This document shows positions 1 through 9,477 of a stretch of DNA of 64,000 nucleotides, one piece after another. The translations under genes and the position numbers were made by a program. This DNA is from Allobosea sp. (GTDB lineage: Bacteria > Pseudomonadota > Alphaproteobacteria > Rhizobiales > Beijerinckiaceae). Under the pieces are notes generated by a model. The model was not told the DNA's origin, ran no database searches, and worked only from the letters and a program-made list of their open reading frames with translations. Position 1 is the stretch's first letter; each line of letters starts with the position of its first letter. The stretch lies in contig NZ_JAFKFW010000019.1 of assembly GCF_017308015.1 (NCBI RefSeq), positions 1 to 64,000 of the forward strand, read 5' to 3'.

Positions 1-1043
1 AAGGCGCCGGACCAGGCATGGTCGAGATCGAGACTCGCCTGCGGGTTCAGGGCGTGCAAGCGCGCCTGCAGGGCCTCGGTTTTCGCGGGACCGAGCGCCT
101 CGCGCCGGTCGGGATCGTCGAAATCCTCGTCCTCGCCGCCGAAGACGATGCGGCCATCCGTGGTCGTCCGGCAATAGCAGTAGTCCTCAGACGCCTCCCA
201 GACGAGCGCGTGACCGGGCCAGAGCGCTTGCGGCGCTTGCGGGACCGTCGCGATCGCCCAGCTCGACGCGACGCGGTGCAGGTCGTCGCTGACGATGTCC
301 GGCATGACATAGCCGGTGGCAAGCACGACATGGCCGGCCTCGATCACCCGTCCGCTTGCGAGGGTAACGGCGGCCGAGCGGCCGGCCCCGTCGAAAGCGA
401 CCGCCTCGTCGCGGATCAAGCGCGCGCCGCGCGTCACGGACACCGCGAGGAGCCCATGGCAGAGGCTGAGCGGGTCGGCCTCGGCCGAGCCAGGCGAGAC
501 GATGGCCGCCGCCCGGTCGAAGCCGAAGGCCTCGCGCAGGGCGGCATGCTCGACGAAGCTGCCGGGGAGCCCAGCCCGTTCGCGCAAGGCTGCCTCCTCC
601 AGAAGCTCGCGCGGGCCGCTTTCGCCTGCGGCGATATAGACGGTCTGGCGGGGTGCGAAGCCGCAAGGCAGGGCGAGATCGCCGACGAGCCTGCGCAGGC
701 CCTCGACCGCCTGGAAGCTCAAGCGGTAAACTTCGGCCGCAGCGGCAAAGCCATAGAACGCCGCGAGCTGGGACAGCCTGAGATCGATTTCCCATTGCAG
801 CATCGCGGTCGAGGCCGCCGTGCTGCCAAAGCCCTCGCGCTCCCGATCGATCAGCACGACATCGCGGCCCATCGCCGTCAGGTGCTCAGCAACGAGTGCG
901 CCGGTGATGCCACCACCGACGATCGCAACGTCGCAGCGCGTGTCGACTTCGAGTTCCCGCCCCATCGGGCGCTGCGGAAGCGGACGCCACGGTCCCTTTC
1001 CGGTGCGCAGATCGTCCTGGCGCGTGTCGCGCGGATCCAGCAT
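1..1043 (-). CDS. FAD-dependent oxidoreductase, DAO family (C-terminus off the left edge)
   Basis: Open frame of about 347 codons from ATG at 1043 to the window edge, so the C-terminal end is missing. A dinucleotide-binding glycine motif (VGGGITG) lies at residues 42-48 after an unusual 35-residue leader. The later region, with HALVWEASEDYCYCRTT and GGEDEDFDD, resembles the substrate-side domain of DAO/OrdL-type flavoproteins that oxidise amines or amino acids. Its ATG overlaps the stop of the upstream membrane-protein gene (TGATG at 1045-1041), which implies translational coupling. The substrate cannot be read from the sequence. Confidence 0.85.
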   Translation of the reverse strand, partial: MLDPRDTRQDDLRTGKGPWRPLPQRPMGRELEVDTRCDVAIVGGGITGALVAEHLTAMGRDVVLIDREREGFGSTAASTAMLQWEIDLRLSQLAAFYGFAAAAEVYRLSFQAVEGLRRLVGDLALPCGFAPRQTVYIAAGESGPRELLEEAALRERAGLPGSFVEHAALREAFGFDRAAAIVSPGSAEADPLSLCHGLLAVSVTRGARLIRDEAVAFDGAGRSAAVTLASGRVIEAGHVVLATGYVMPDIVSDDLHRVASSWAIATVPQAPQALWPGHALVWEASEDYCYCRTTTDGRIVFGGEDEDFDDPDRREALGPAKTEALQARLHALNPQASLDLDHAWSGA

Positions 1044-2092
1044 CACTCTGCCCTTGCCGGACCGATCCGGTCCGCCATCGTGGCGCCACGCTGGCCGAGC
1101 GGCCTCGGCCGCCCGGTCGTAGTGTCATGCGCCGTCTGGTGCTCCAGCTCAGCGTTGAGCTCGGCCCCGGCCAGCACGATCGTCGCCGAGAGCCAGAGCC
1201 AGGTCATGAACACCACGACCGTCGCGAGCGAGCCGTAGGCCGCCGTGTAGTTGCCGAGCGTCGAGACATACCAGGAGAAGGCATAGGAAGCTGCGCCCCA
1301 GAGAAGGGCCGCGGCGATGGCGCCGGGCATGACCCAGATGAAGCGTACGCGCTCGCGGCTCGGGCCGATCCAGTAGAGAACCGCGATCGAGAGCGTCGCC
1401 ATGACGAAGAAGGACGGCCATCGGACCAGCCGGATCAGGCGCTCCAGCTCGGAATGGAAGGGAAACAGCGCGGTCACCACCGGCAGGCTGGCGATGGCGA
1501 TCAAGGCAGCGGTGAGCAGGACGACGCCGCTGACGGTGGTGAGCAGCGAGATCGCGTTGAGCTTGAGGAAGCTGCGCTTCTCGGCCTCGCGATAGATGAT
1601 GTTGAGCGCGTCGAACAGCGCCTTCACCGCCGCATTGGCCGACCAGGTCGCAACGCCCAGGCTGATCCAGAAGGTCAGGGACAGGCTGAAGCCGGACTGG
1701 CTGGAAAGCCGCATCGCCTGCTCGTGGATGAGCTCGCGCGCGGCCTGCGGGAACATGGTCGTGACCGCATCGAGCTGCCCGGCGATGGTCGCAGGGTCGG
1801 TGAAATAACGGTAGATCGTGACCAGCAGGGACAGGGCTGGTACGAGCGAGAGGAGGGTGTAGAAAGCGACCGCACCGGCAAGCGAGGTCAGGCGGTTCTC
1901 GGCGACATTGCCGATGAAACGCAGCAGCACGTCCTTCCAGCCCAGCCAGGTCATCTGCAGCGGCGTCTTCGCCAACCGGCCGCGCACCGCCTCCTCGCGA
2001 CGACGCCCGAACTTGTCGGACAGCACTCCCGACAGATAGCCGAGCGCGACCCCGATCCCGGCCGCGCCCGTGATCCGTTTGAGGAAAGCCAT
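1043..2092 (-). CDS. YihY/BrkB family inner-membrane protein
   Basis: 349 residues. A soluble N-terminal stretch of about 65 residues is followed by the family signature (LTSLAGAVAFYTLLSLVPAL) and about six hydrophobic segments. The family was once called ribonuclease BN but consists of integral membrane proteins of unknown transport function. ATG at 2092 is preferred; an in-frame start at 2140 would add 16 residues without a better ribosome site. The stop overlaps the ATG of the downstream flavoprotein gene. Confidence 0.85.
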   Translation of the reverse strand: MAFLKRITGAAGIGVALGYLSGVLSDKFGRRREEAVRGRLAKTPLQMTWLGWKDVLLRFIGNVAENRLTSLAGAVAFYTLLSLVPALSLLVTIYRYFTDPATIAGQLDAVTTMFPQAARELIHEQAMRLSSQSGFSLSLTFWISLGVATWSANAAVKALFDALNIIYREAEKRSFLKLNAISLLTTVSGVVLLTAALIAIASLPVVTALFPFHSELERLIRLVRWPSFFVMATLSIAVLYWIGPSRERVRFIWVMPGAIAAALLWGAASYAFSWYVSTLGNYTAAYGSLATVVVFMTWLWLSATIVLAGAELNAELEHQTAHDTTTGRPRPLGQRGATMADRIGPARAE

Positions 2093-2140
2093 ATCCGGAT
2101 TCACGCTCCGCCGGTTGTTGCCATCGCAGCTTGAGGGCAA

Positions 2141-2272
2141 CCGGCGTCATCCGCAATCGTTCCGGCCCCGCCTCGCCCACGAGGCAACTTAGCCGATTGT
2201 TAACCTTAATGCTTCGTTATGACGGGGCGCAGCCGCGAGCGGCAGGCGCGGTCCCATCCTGCGGAAAGCCCG
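2141..2272. promoter_or_regulatory. Divergent promoter region between yihY-like and porin-like genes
   Basis: 132-base gap between divergently transcribed genes. It is visibly AT-richer near 2190-2220 (several TTAA/TTAACC tetramers), which is where promoters of both genes would be expected. No clear -35/-10 pair or operator could be assigned. Confidence 0.4.
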
Positions 2273-2977
2273 ATGACGAAGCTGTTCAGAACCGGCCTGA
2301 CGGGCCTCGCGATCCTGCTGTCGGGTGCAGCCGGAGCGGCCGACCTGCACAAGGTCGCCTTGCCGCCGGCGCCCGAGCTGCCCACGCTCTATTCCTGGAC
2401 GGGCTTCTATGCCGGCCTGCAAGGCGGCTATGCCTGGGGCAGCAACAAGGTGCGGATCGACACCGCCGGCGGAGGCTTCGCCCCGATCAGCTTCCGTGCC
2501 GGCGAGGATACGGCATTCGGCGGCGCCCATGGCGGCTTCAACTATCAGCTCGGCGGGGTAGTGCTGGGCATCGAGGGCGATGTCGAAGCGCTGAACAGCC
2601 GCAGCCGCTTCGACGGGATCGGCCTCTCCGCCCGCGTTAGCCAGGATTGGCAGGGCTCTGCGCGGGCGCGTCTCGGCCTCGCCTTCGACCGGCTGATGGT
2701 CTACGGCACCGGCGGCGTCTCCTTCACCGAATACGAGCGACGCGTCTTCACGGCCGGCGGCGGCTTCGGCGAGCGGCTGACCAGCGCGCGGACCGGCTGG
2801 AATCTCGGCGCGGGCGTCAATTTCGCCTTCACCGACAACCTGATCCTCGGCGCCGAATATCGCTACACCGATTTCGGGCGGAACCGCTTCGCCAGCTCCG
2901 GCGCCTTCCCGGGCCTCACCGGCTCGCAGGAACTGTCCAGCCACAGCGCCCGCGCCAGCGTCGCCTACAAGTTCTGA
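2273..2977 (+). CDS. Outer-membrane beta-barrel protein (Omp25/Omp31-like porin family)
   Basis: 234 residues. A Sec signal peptide (basic MTKLFR start, hydrophobic core, cleavage after SGAAGAA) is followed by the family opening SWTGFYAGLQGGYAWG and alternating amphipathic strands. It ends in VAYKF, the aromatic C-terminus expected for BAM-assembled barrels. The ATG at 2273 is chosen because the signal peptide begins there; an upstream in-frame start at 2219 would bury it behind 18 charged residues. Likely a small structural or immunogenic outer-membrane protein of the Brucella Omp25/31 type. Confidence 0.9.
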   Translation: MTKLFRTGLTGLAILLSGAAGAADLHKVALPPAPELPTLYSWTGFYAGLQGGYAWGSNKVRIDTAGGGFAPISFRAGEDTAFGGAHGGFNYQLGGVVLGIEGDVEALNSRSRFDGIGLSARVSQDWQGSARARLGLAFDRLMVYGTGGVSFTEYERRVFTAGGGFGERLTSARTGWNLGAGVNFAFTDNLILGAEYRYTDFGRNRFASSGAFPGLTGSQELSSHSARASVAYKF

Positions 2978-2984
2978 GGCTTCC

Positions 2985-3593
2985 TCAGAACCCCGTGCGC
3001 TGGCGGATGGCGGCGGCCAGCGTGCCGTCGTCGAGATAGTCGAGCTCACCGCCGACCGGCACGCCATGGGCGAGCTTGGTCACCTTCACAGGCAGATGCG
3101 CCATGAGGTCGGTGATGAAATGCGCCGTGGTCTGGCCGTCGACCGTGGCGTTAAGCGCGAGGATGACCTCCTTCACCACCGGATCGGAAGCGCGCGCCAC
3201 CAGCGCGTCGAGCGAAAGATGCTCGGGGCGCACGCCGTCGAGCGCCGAGAGCACGCCGCCCAGCACATGATAGCGGCCGGAAACGGCGCCCGAACGCTCC
3301 AGCGCCCAGAGATCGGAGATATCGGCGACGACGACGATGAGGGAATCGTCACGACGCGGATCGATACAGAGGCCGCAGGGGTCGCGGGTGTCGACATTGC
3401 CGCAGCGGGCGCAGACGACGATGCGCTCGCGCGCTACCGCCATCGCCTCCGAGAGCGGGCCGAGCAGCTGCTCGCGCTTCTTCACCAGATGCAGCGCCGC
3501 ACGCCGGGCCGAGCGTGGCCCGAGCCCCGGCAGCTTGGCCAGGAGCTGGATCAGCCTTTCGATCTCGGGACCGGCAATGGCGCGGGACATCAC
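2985..3593 (-). CDS. recR: Recombination mediator protein RecR
   Basis: 202 residues, standard RecR length. The N-terminal helix-hairpin-helix region ([19 protein letters not shown], residues 18-36) is followed by a four-cysteine zinc finger (CARCGN...CGLC) and a Toprim domain. RecR works with RecF/RecO to load RecA at gapped DNA. It closes the dnaX-ybaB-recR block, which is conserved across many bacteria and supports co-expression. Confidence 0.98.
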   Translation of the reverse strand: MMSRAIAGPEIERLIQLLAKLPGLGPRSARRAALHLVKKREQLLGPLSEAMAVARERIVVCARCGNVDTRDPCGLCIDPRRDDSLIVVVADISDLWALERSGAVSGRYHVLGGVLSALDGVRPEHLSLDALVARASDPVVKEVILALNATVDGQTTAHFITDLMAHLPVKVTKLAHGVPVGGELDYLDDGTLAAAIRQRTGF

Positions 3594-3627
3594 GCTACCC
3601 CGTCATTCCGGGCGGCTCGCGCCATAC

Positions 3628-3948
3628 TCAAAACAGCTTCATGCCCGGCGGGATCGGCAGGCCCTTGGTGATTTCGGCCATGCGCTCCTGCATGACGCGC
3701 TCGCCGCGGGTGCGGGCGTCGTTGGCGGCGGCGACGATCAGGTCCTCGAGGATCTCGCGCTCGTCCGGCACCATCAGGCTGGGATCGATCTTCACGCCCT
3801 TGAGCGCGCCCTTGGCCGTCATCGTCACCGTGACCATGCCGCCGCCGGCGCCGCCCTCGACCTCGATATTGTCGAGCTCGGCCTGCATGTCGGCCATCTT
3901 CTGCTGCATCTGCTGCGCCTGCTTCATCAGGCCCATCATGTCACGCAC
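3628..3948 (-). CDS. ybaB: YbaB/EbfC family nucleoid-associated protein
   Basis: 106 residues, family length. It begins MRDMMGLMKQAQQMQQKM and carries the central GGGMVTVTMTAKG strand region. YbaB dimers bind DNA and associate with the nucleoid. The start is GTG at 3948, chosen because a strong ribosome site (GAGGAGG) lies about eight bases upstream and RD-MMGLMKQ is the usual family N-terminus. It lies 22 bases downstream of dnaX in the same orientation. The frame continues upstream through dnaX in another phase, but that is an antiphase artefact. Confidence 0.95.
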   Translation of the reverse strand: MRDMMGLMKQAQQMQQKMADMQAELDNIEVEGGAGGGMVTVTMTAKGALKGVKIDPSLMVPDEREILEDLIVAAANDARTRGERVMQERMAEITKGLPIPPGMKLF

Positions 3949-3970
3949 GGGAAAATCCTCCTCAGGATCG

Positions 3971-5842
3971 TCAGAAATCGATGCCGTCGAAATCCGGCTC
4001 GGAATCGTCGAACAGGGGTTCGGCATCGGGCAGGTATTCGTCTTCAGCCGGTACGGAAGCCGCCATTTCGGCGGCCGCGATGGCGCGAGGGTCGCGGACA
4101 TCGACGATGCGCGCGCCGGGGAAGCGCTCCAGCACAGCCTTGACCGACGGGTGGGCCGCGGCGTCGCTCTCGCGCTGGTCCTTCGCGGCCGCCGCCTGCT
4201 CCCGCATGGTGGCGCCGCCCTCCTCGTTGACGACGGCGACCATCCAGGTCTGGCCGGTCCATTCCTTGAGGCGGCGGGAGAGGTCCTGCGCGAGAGTGCG
4301 CGAGGCGCCCTCGGCCAACGAGAATTCGATGCGGCCGGCCTCGAAACGGACGAGCCGGATATCGCGCTCCAGCGCGATCTTGAGCGTGATGTCGCGATGC
4401 TGCGAGGCGAGTGCGACGACATCCTCCAGCGAGGCGACGATCGCCATGGGTGCCGCGGCTGCGCGGGCGACCGGGGCGGGCGCCGGGTTGGCGCTGGCGA
4501 GGATCGGGCGGGCGGCGAGCGCGGTGTTGCCGCCGCCGGAGGGCGGGCGCGGCATCCCCATCCCATTGCCACCGCCATTGCCGGCGGGGGCAGAACCCAT
4601 GCCGTCGCGCAGCATCTTGAGCGCTTCGTCCGGCGTCGGCAGGTCGGCGGCATGGGCGAGGCGGACGAGGACCATGTCGGCGGCCATGACCGGCCGGTCG
4701 GCCTGCTTCACCTCGGCAATGCCCTTGAGCAGCATCTGCCAGGTGCGGGCGAGGATGCGGACCGAAAGGCGCTGGGCGAAATCGCCGCCGCGCACCCGCT
4801 CGGCCTGGGCGAGACTGTTGTCCTTCACCGCCTCGGGCACGAGCTTGAGGCGCGTCACCAGATGGGTGAACTCCGCGAGGTCGTTCAGCACCACGACCGG
4901 ATCGGCGCCGGCATCGTATTGCGCCCGCAATTCGCCGAGTGCAGCGGCGATGTCGCCCTTCATCACCGCTTCGAAGAGATCGATGACGCGGGCCCTGTCG
5001 GCGAGGCCGAGCATCGAGCGGATATCGTCGAGCGTGATGCGGCCGGCCGCATGCGCGATGGCCTGGTCGAGGATCGAGAGAGAATCGCGCACCGAGCCCT
5101 CGGCGGCGCGGGCGATCGCCGCGAGCGCCTCCTGCTCGGCATCGACGCTTTCGGCCCGGCAGATATTGGCGAGGTGATCGACCAGCATGTCGGATTCGAC
5201 GCGGCGCAGGTCGAAGCGCTGGCAGCGCGACAGCACCGTGATCGGAACCTTGCGGATTTCCGTCGTCGCGAAGATGAACTTCGCATGCGGCGGCGGCTCC
5301 TCCAGCGTCTTCAGGAACGCGTTGAAGGCGCCGGTCGAGAGCATGTGCACCTCGTCGACGATATAGACCTTGTAGCGCGCCGAGACCGGCGCATAGCGCA
5401 CGGCGTCGTTGATCTGGCGGATATTGTCGACGCTGTTGTTCGAGGCCGCGTCGATCTCCATCACGTCGATATGGCGCCCCTCGATGATCTCGCGGCAATG
5501 GATGCCGAATTCGCGCAGATCCGTGGTCGGGCTGCCCTGCCCGTCCGGCGTCTGGAAGTTCAGCGCGCGCGCCAGAATGCGGGCGGTCGTGGTCTTGCCG
5601 ACACCGCGGACGCCGGTCAGCATCCAGGCCTGCGGGATGCGGCCGGCCGCGAAGGCGTTGGTCAGCGTGCGCACCATCGCTTCCTGGCCGATCAGGTCGC
5701 CGAAATGCGCCGGGCGATATTTTCGTGCGAGCACGCGATAGGGCGCGGGCGCCCCCGTGGCGGCGGCTTGCGGCGCTGGCACCGGATCGAAACCGGCAAA
5801 TCCCGGTTCGTCAGCAGAGGCGGCGTCGATCTGGTCGGTCAT
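3971..5842 (-). CDS. dnaX: DNA polymerase III subunit gamma/tau
   Basis: 623 residues. The clamp-loader AAA+ domain begins with YRVLARKYRP, has a Walker A (GVRGVGKTTTA, about residues 78-88) and the sensor-type region DEVHMLS. A long Ala/Gly/Pro linker then leads to a tau C-terminal domain ending in acidic residues. The ATG at 5842 (MTDQIDAAS) is preferred over a TTG 12 codons upstream. I saw no A-rich slippery heptamer, so a separate gamma product by frameshifting is not indicated. Transcribed from the ffs side toward ybaB-recR. Confidence 0.97.
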   Translation of the reverse strand: MTDQIDAASADEPGFAGFDPVPAPQAAATGAPAPYRVLARKYRPAHFGDLIGQEAMVRTLTNAFAAGRIPQAWMLTGVRGVGKTTTARILARALNFQTPDGQGSPTTDLREFGIHCREIIEGRHIDVMEIDAASNNSVDNIRQINDAVRYAPVSARYKVYIVDEVHMLSTGAFNAFLKTLEEPPPHAKFIFATTEIRKVPITVLSRCQRFDLRRVESDMLVDHLANICRAESVDAEQEALAAIARAAEGSVRDSLSILDQAIAHAAGRITLDDIRSMLGLADRARVIDLFEAVMKGDIAAALGELRAQYDAGADPVVVLNDLAEFTHLVTRLKLVPEAVKDNSLAQAERVRGGDFAQRLSVRILARTWQMLLKGIAEVKQADRPVMAADMVLVRLAHAADLPTPDEALKMLRDGMGSAPAGNGGGNGMGMPRPPSGGGNTALAARPILASANPAPAPVARAAAAPMAIVASLEDVVALASQHRDITLKIALERDIRLVRFEAGRIEFSLAEGASRTLAQDLSRRLKEWTGQTWMVAVVNEEGGATMREQAAAAKDQRESDAAAHPSVKAVLERFPGARIVDVRDPRAIAAAEMAASVPAEDEYLPDAEPLFDDSEPDFDGIDF

Positions 5843-5930
5843 GCGGACTGGTTTCGCCAATCGGGAGGCGAGGGTCAATGGCGCCGCGCCGGTCCCAGGC
5901 TTTGGTCCGGCGCTTTATCGGGCGCATGAG

Positions 5931-6030
5931 GTGGGAGGCTGGACGAAGACCCGTTCGGTCTCGTTAGGGCTGCTTCCTTCCGGACCTGACCCGGTTGGCG
6001 AGTGAGACGTCCCTCGCCAACCTCCCGCCC
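5931..6030 (-). ncRNA. ffs: 4.5S signal recognition particle RNA
   Basis: On the minus strand the universally conserved SRP domain IV motif GTCAGGTCCGGAAGGAAGCA is readable around 5991-5972. The flanks can pair end to end (GGGAGG near 6027-6022 with CCTCCC near 5939-5933), giving a hairpin RNA of about 100 nt. A position just upstream of dnaX is common in alphaproteobacteria. End points are estimated from the pairing and are uncertain by a few bases. Confidence 0.95.
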
Positions 6031-6122
6031 GCTATATCGGGGATGTCCGCGTGAATCGCAAGCTGGCATCGCAGGAGCCGCGAAGCTTCGTCGCAGCGGG
6101 CGTCAAATCTGCCAGTTTGGCG

Positions 6123-6151
6123 TTGACTTGGTGTCGTCCATCCGTCATAAG
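6123..6151 (+). promoter_or_regulatory. Candidate sigma-70 promoter for rpmH-rnpA-yidC
   Basis: TTGACT at 6123-6128 and CATAAG at 6146-6151 are separated by 17 bases, about 120 bases before the rpmH start. Both hexamers match the housekeeping consensus in most positions. Confidence 0.5.
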
Positions 6152-6269
6152 CCCGCGACCTGCGCAGCCGAAAGGCGGCGCCGACCCTTATCGCATGACA
6201 GGCTCGGTTGGCCATGCTTTCCCCGGAAAGCCGCGGCCGTCGTGCTCATAAAGGCCCCGGAGACGGACC

Positions 6270-6404
6270 GTGAAGAGAACCTATCAACCCAGCAAGCTGG
6301 TTCGCAAGCGCCGCCACGGCTATCGCGCCCGCATGGCGACCAAGGGTGGCCGCAAGGTCATCGCCGCTCGCCGCGCCCACGGCCGCAAGCGCCTGTCGGC
6401 CTGA
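6270..6404 (+). CDS. rpmH: 50S ribosomal protein L34
   Basis: 44 residues, typical of L34. It begins (V/M)[20 protein letters not shown] and ends GRKRLSA, with the very basic composition of the family. The start codon is GTG at 6270 with a GGAG-type ribosome site about eight bases upstream. It heads the conserved rpmH-rnpA-yidC order. Confidence 0.97.
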   Translation: MKRTYQPSKLVRKRRHGYRARMATKGGRKVIAARRAHGRKRLSA

Positions 6405-6458
6405 CGAGCCCTGGCGCGTGACGACAGCGCGCCGGTTTCGGAAGACAGGCCAACCGCC

Positions 6459-6875
6459 ATGCGCCTCGCCCGTCTGACGCAACGCAAAGAATTTCTGGCG
6501 GCGGCCGAACACGGCCGCCGTTTTCGTTCGTCCGCCTTCATGGCGCAGGTGCGCGATGCCGCGCCAGACGAAGTCCGCAAGGACGGCGAACCCGTGGCTT
6601 TGAGGCTCGGCCTCACCGCTTCGCGCAAGACCGGCAACGCCGTGAAGCGCAACCGCATCCGCCGCCGCCTGCGCGAGGCGGCCAAGCAGGCGCTCGCCAG
6701 CCAGACAGAACGCCCCTGCGACCTCGTGATCGTCGCGCGCTCCGAGGTGCTGACCGCGCGATTTAAGACGCTCGTCGCCGATCTTTCGATTGCCATCGAC
6801 CGGGCAAAGCCTCACAAGCCGCATGCCGACCGGCGCCGCCCGCACCCCAAGCGCGGCACGCCGGCGCAAGCCTGA
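6459..6875 (+). CDS. rnpA: Ribonuclease P protein component
   Basis: 138 residues. It has the N-terminal [18 protein letters not shown] region and the RNR signature ([17 protein letters not shown]) that contacts the RNA subunit during pre-tRNA 5' processing. It is 54 bases behind rpmH. A basic, proline-rich C-terminal tail of about 20 residues exceeds the core fold. No yidD gene separates it from yidC, unlike in many proteobacteria. Confidence 0.97.
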   Translation: MRLARLTQRKEFLAAAEHGRRFRSSAFMAQVRDAAPDEVRKDGEPVALRLGLTASRKTGNAVKRNRIRRRLREAAKQALASQTERPCDLVIVARSEVLTARFKTLVADLSIAIDRAKPHKPHADRRRPHPKRGTPAQA

Positions 6876-6919
6876 CCCCGCCAGCGCCTTACCGGACCAA
6901 GCGAGATCCGTTTCCGACC

Positions 6920-8782
6920 ATGATGAAAGAAGACAACCGCAATCTGCTTCTCGCGATCGTCATGTCCGTGGTCGTGCTGCTCGGCTGGCAGTTCTTCTAC
7001 GGCGTGCCGCAGATGGAAAAGCAGAAGCAGGCCGCGCAGCAGGCCCAGAGCCAGCAGGCGCCCGGCACGTCCGGCTCCGCTCCGGCACCTTCCACGCCCG
7101 GCCAGCCTACAGGCTCCGCCGCCCCAGGCACCACAGCCCCGCAGCAGATCGGCACCCGCGAGCAGGCGCTGGCGGCGAGCCCCCGCGTCAAGATCGACAC
7201 GCCCAAGATCGCCGGCTCGCTCTCGCTGACCGGTGCGCGCATCGACGACGTCTCGCTCAAGGCCTATCGCGAGACCGTGGACCCGAAGAGCGCGAACATC
7301 GTCCTGCTTTCGCCGGTCGGCGGCCCGAACGCCTACTATTCCGATTTCGGCTGGGTCGCAGCGCCCGGAACCGCCGTTTCTCTGCCGAACGCGACGACGG
7401 TCTGGACCGCCGACAGCCAGACACTGACCCCAGCCAAGCCGGTGACGCTGAGCTGGGACAACGGCCAGGGCCTGACCTTCAAGCGCATCGTCAGCGTCGA
7501 CGACAACGCGATGTTCACGATCCGCGACGAGGTCGAGAACAAGGGCTCTACCGCCGTCACCCTGTTCCCCTATGGCCAGATCGTCCGCCAGGGCAAGCCG
7601 ACGACACTCGGCTACTACGTGCTGCATGAGGGCCTTGTCGGCAATCTCGGCGAACAGGGCCTGCAGGAATACACCTACGACAAGCTCGACAAGGAGCCGC
7701 TGCTCTCGCCTGGCACCACCGGCAAGTCCTGGAAGGACGCGGTCGGCGGCTTCGTCGGGATCACCGACAAGTACTGGGCCGCCGCGGTCATCCCCGACCA
7801 GCAGCGCAAGTACGAAGGCCGCTACTCCGCCGTGCAGACAGGAACCGGCCATACCTACCAGGCCGATTTCCTCGGCGAGAGCGTTGCGGTCGCACCGGGC
7901 GCCACCGCCTCCTCGAACGCCCGCATGTTCGCCGGTGCCAAGGAAGTCGCGGCCATTGACGGCTATGAGAAGAACCTCGGCATCAAGCGCTTCGAGCTCC
8001 TGATCGACTGGGGCTGGTTCTATTTCATCACCAAGCCGCTCTTTTTCGTGCTCGACTGGATCTACAAGCACATCGGCAATTTCGGTGTCGCGATCCTGAT
8101 CGTCACCGTCCTGCTCAAGACCCTGTTCTTCCCGCTCGCCAACAAATCCTACGCCTCGATGGCGAAGATGAAGGCGCTGCAGCCGGAAATGACCGCGATC
8201 CGCGAGCGTTATGCCGACGACAAGATGAAGCAGCAGCAGGCTCTGATGGAGCTGTACAAGACGCAGAAGATCAACCCGGTGGCCGGCTGCTGGCCGGTGC
8301 TGCTGCAGATCCCGGTGTTCTTCGCGCTCTACAAGATCCTGTTCATCACCATCGAGATGCGGCACGCGCCGTTCTTCGGCTGGATCCACGACCTCGCGGC
8401 GCCCGACCCGACGAACCTGTTCAACCTGTTCGGCGCGCTGCCCTTCACGCCTCCCGCCATGCTGCATCTCGGCCTATGGCCGATCATCATGGGCATCACG
8501 ATGTTCATCCAGATGAAGATGAACCCGGAGCCGCCGGATCCGGTGCAGAAGATGATGTTCACCTGGATGCCGGTGTTCTTCACCTTCCTGCTCGGCTCGT
8601 TCCCGGCCGGCCTGGTGATCTACTGGAGCTGGAACAACCTGCTCTCGGTGATCCAGCAGGGCTACATCATGCGCAAGAACGGGGTGAAGATCGAACTCTT
8701 CGACAACCTCAAGGGCATGTTCGGCAAGAAGCCGGCAGCCGCAGGCGGCGCGCCCAACCCCGCCAACAGCAACAAGAAGTGA
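6920..8782 (+). CDS. yidC: Membrane protein insertase YidC
   Basis: 620 residues. The first transmembrane segment ([20 protein letters not shown]) is followed by an Ala/Gln/Pro linker and the large periplasmic P1 domain. The conserved C-terminal insertase core begins near residue 360 ([19 protein letters not shown]) and includes [20 protein letters not shown]. The protein inserts Sec-dependent and Sec-independent inner-membrane proteins. It is followed at once by a strong intrinsic terminator, so it probably ends the rpmH operon. Confidence 0.98.
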   Translation: MMKEDNRNLLLAIVMSVVVLLGWQFFYGVPQMEKQKQAAQQAQSQQAPGTSGSAPAPSTPGQPTGSAAPGTTAPQQIGTREQALAASPRVKIDTPKIAGSLSLTGARIDDVSLKAYRETVDPKSANIVLLSPVGGPNAYYSDFGWVAAPGTAVSLPNATTVWTADSQTLTPAKPVTLSWDNGQGLTFKRIVSVDDNAMFTIRDEVENKGSTAVTLFPYGQIVRQGKPTTLGYYVLHEGLVGNLGEQGLQEYTYDKLDKEPLLSPGTTGKSWKDAVGGFVGITDKYWAAAVIPDQQRKYEGRYSAVQTGTGHTYQADFLGESVAVAPGATASSNARMFAGAKEVAAIDGYEKNLGIKRFELLIDWGWFYFITKPLFFVLDWIYKHIGNFGVAILIVTVLLKTLFFPLANKSYASMAKMKALQPEMTAIRERYADDKMKQQQALMELYKTQKINPVAGCWPVLLQIPVFFALYKILFITIEMRHAPFFGWIHDLAAPDPTNLFNLFGALPFTPPAMLHLGLWPIIMGITMFIQMKMNPEPPDPVQKMMFTWMPVFFTFLLGSFPAGLVIYWSWNNLLSVIQQGYIMRKNGVKIELFDNLKGMFGKKPAAAGGAPNPANSNKK

Positions 8783-8787
8783 GTGAT

Positions 8788-8818
8788 CGAAGGGCGGGGT
8801 TTCCCGCCCTTCGCTTTT
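8788..8818 (+). terminator. Intrinsic terminator after yidC
   Basis: Perfect 11-bp stem CGAAGGGCGGG (8788-8798) / CCCGCCCTTCG (8803-8813), a four-base loop, then CTTTTG. It sits five bases after the yidC stop. Confidence 0.85.
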
Positions 8819-8834
8819 GAAGGCCTCCGCCCCG

Positions 8835-9467
8835 ATGCCATTGCCCGATCCGAGCACGCGCCATCCGATCCCCGGCTGGAAGGGCACGGCCTTCCTGAAG
8901 ACGGTGGTCGACCATCCGCTGATCGAAATCGGCGACTACAGCTACTATGACGACTCGCGCGGGCCGGAGCATTTCGTCGCCCGCTGCGTGCGCTATCATT
9001 TCGACTTCATCGGCGACCGCCTGATCATCGGGAAGTTCGTCGCGATCGCGCAAGCGGCGCAGTTCATCATGAACGGCGCCAACCACCCGATCGGCGGCTT
9101 CTCGACCTTCCCCTTCCAGATGTTCGGCCTCGGCGATCCCGAGAGCCTGAAGCGGCCCGGCCCGAACAATCGCGGCGACACGGTGATCGGCAACGATGTC
9201 TGGATCGGGCGCGAGGCGGTGATCATGCCGGGCGTGACGATCGGCGACGGCGCGATCATCGGCACCCGGGCACAGGTGACCAGGGACGTCCCGGCCTACG
9301 CGGTGGTCGCCGGCAATCCCGGCCGGATCGTCAAGATGCGCTTTCCGTGCGATATCGTCGCGGAGTTGCTGGCGATCCGCTGGTGGGACTGGGATGCCGA
9401 CAGAATCGCGCGCCATATCGACGCGATTCAGGGCGCCGATATCGACGCGCTGCGCAGGGCCGTGTAG
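8835..9467 (+). CDS. CatB-related O-acetyltransferase (Vat/XAT type, left-handed beta helix)
   Basis: 210 residues. The hexapeptide-repeat domain ([20 protein letters not shown] onward) forms a left-handed beta helix. [15 protein letters not shown] carries the histidine used as catalytic base in xenobiotic acetyltransferases such as CatB and Vat. It would transfer acetyl from CoA to a hydroxyl acceptor. Family members include true chloramphenicol or streptogramin enzymes and many uncharacterised chromosomal relatives; a resistance role is not shown here. ATG at 8835 is preferred to TTG at 8817, which lies in the terminator. Confidence 0.88.
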   Translation: MPLPDPSTRHPIPGWKGTAFLKTVVDHPLIEIGDYSYYDDSRGPEHFVARCVRYHFDFIGDRLIIGKFVAIAQAAQFIMNGANHPIGGFSTFPFQMFGLGDPESLKRPGPNNRGDTVIGNDVWIGREAVIMPGVTIGDGAIIGTRAQVTRDVPAYAVVAGNPGRIVKMRFPCDIVAELLAIRWWDWDADRIARHIDAIQGADIDALRRAV

Positions 9468-9477
9468 GCAAGGCATC

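Noticed and set aside
3598-3622. CGTCATTCCGGGCGG fragment between recR and ybaB
   Set aside because: Resembles one end of the REP-like repeats, but the other arm is missing, so it is at most a remnant.
3971-5842. Programmed frameshift giving a gamma subunit of dnaX
   Set aside because: No A-rich slippery heptamer with downstream stem was seen in the gene.
3515-5929. Very long plus-strand open frame opposite dnaX
   Set aside because: It is the antisense of a clear dnaX and part of recR/ybaB; its residue pattern is arginine/aspartate-rich and matches no family.
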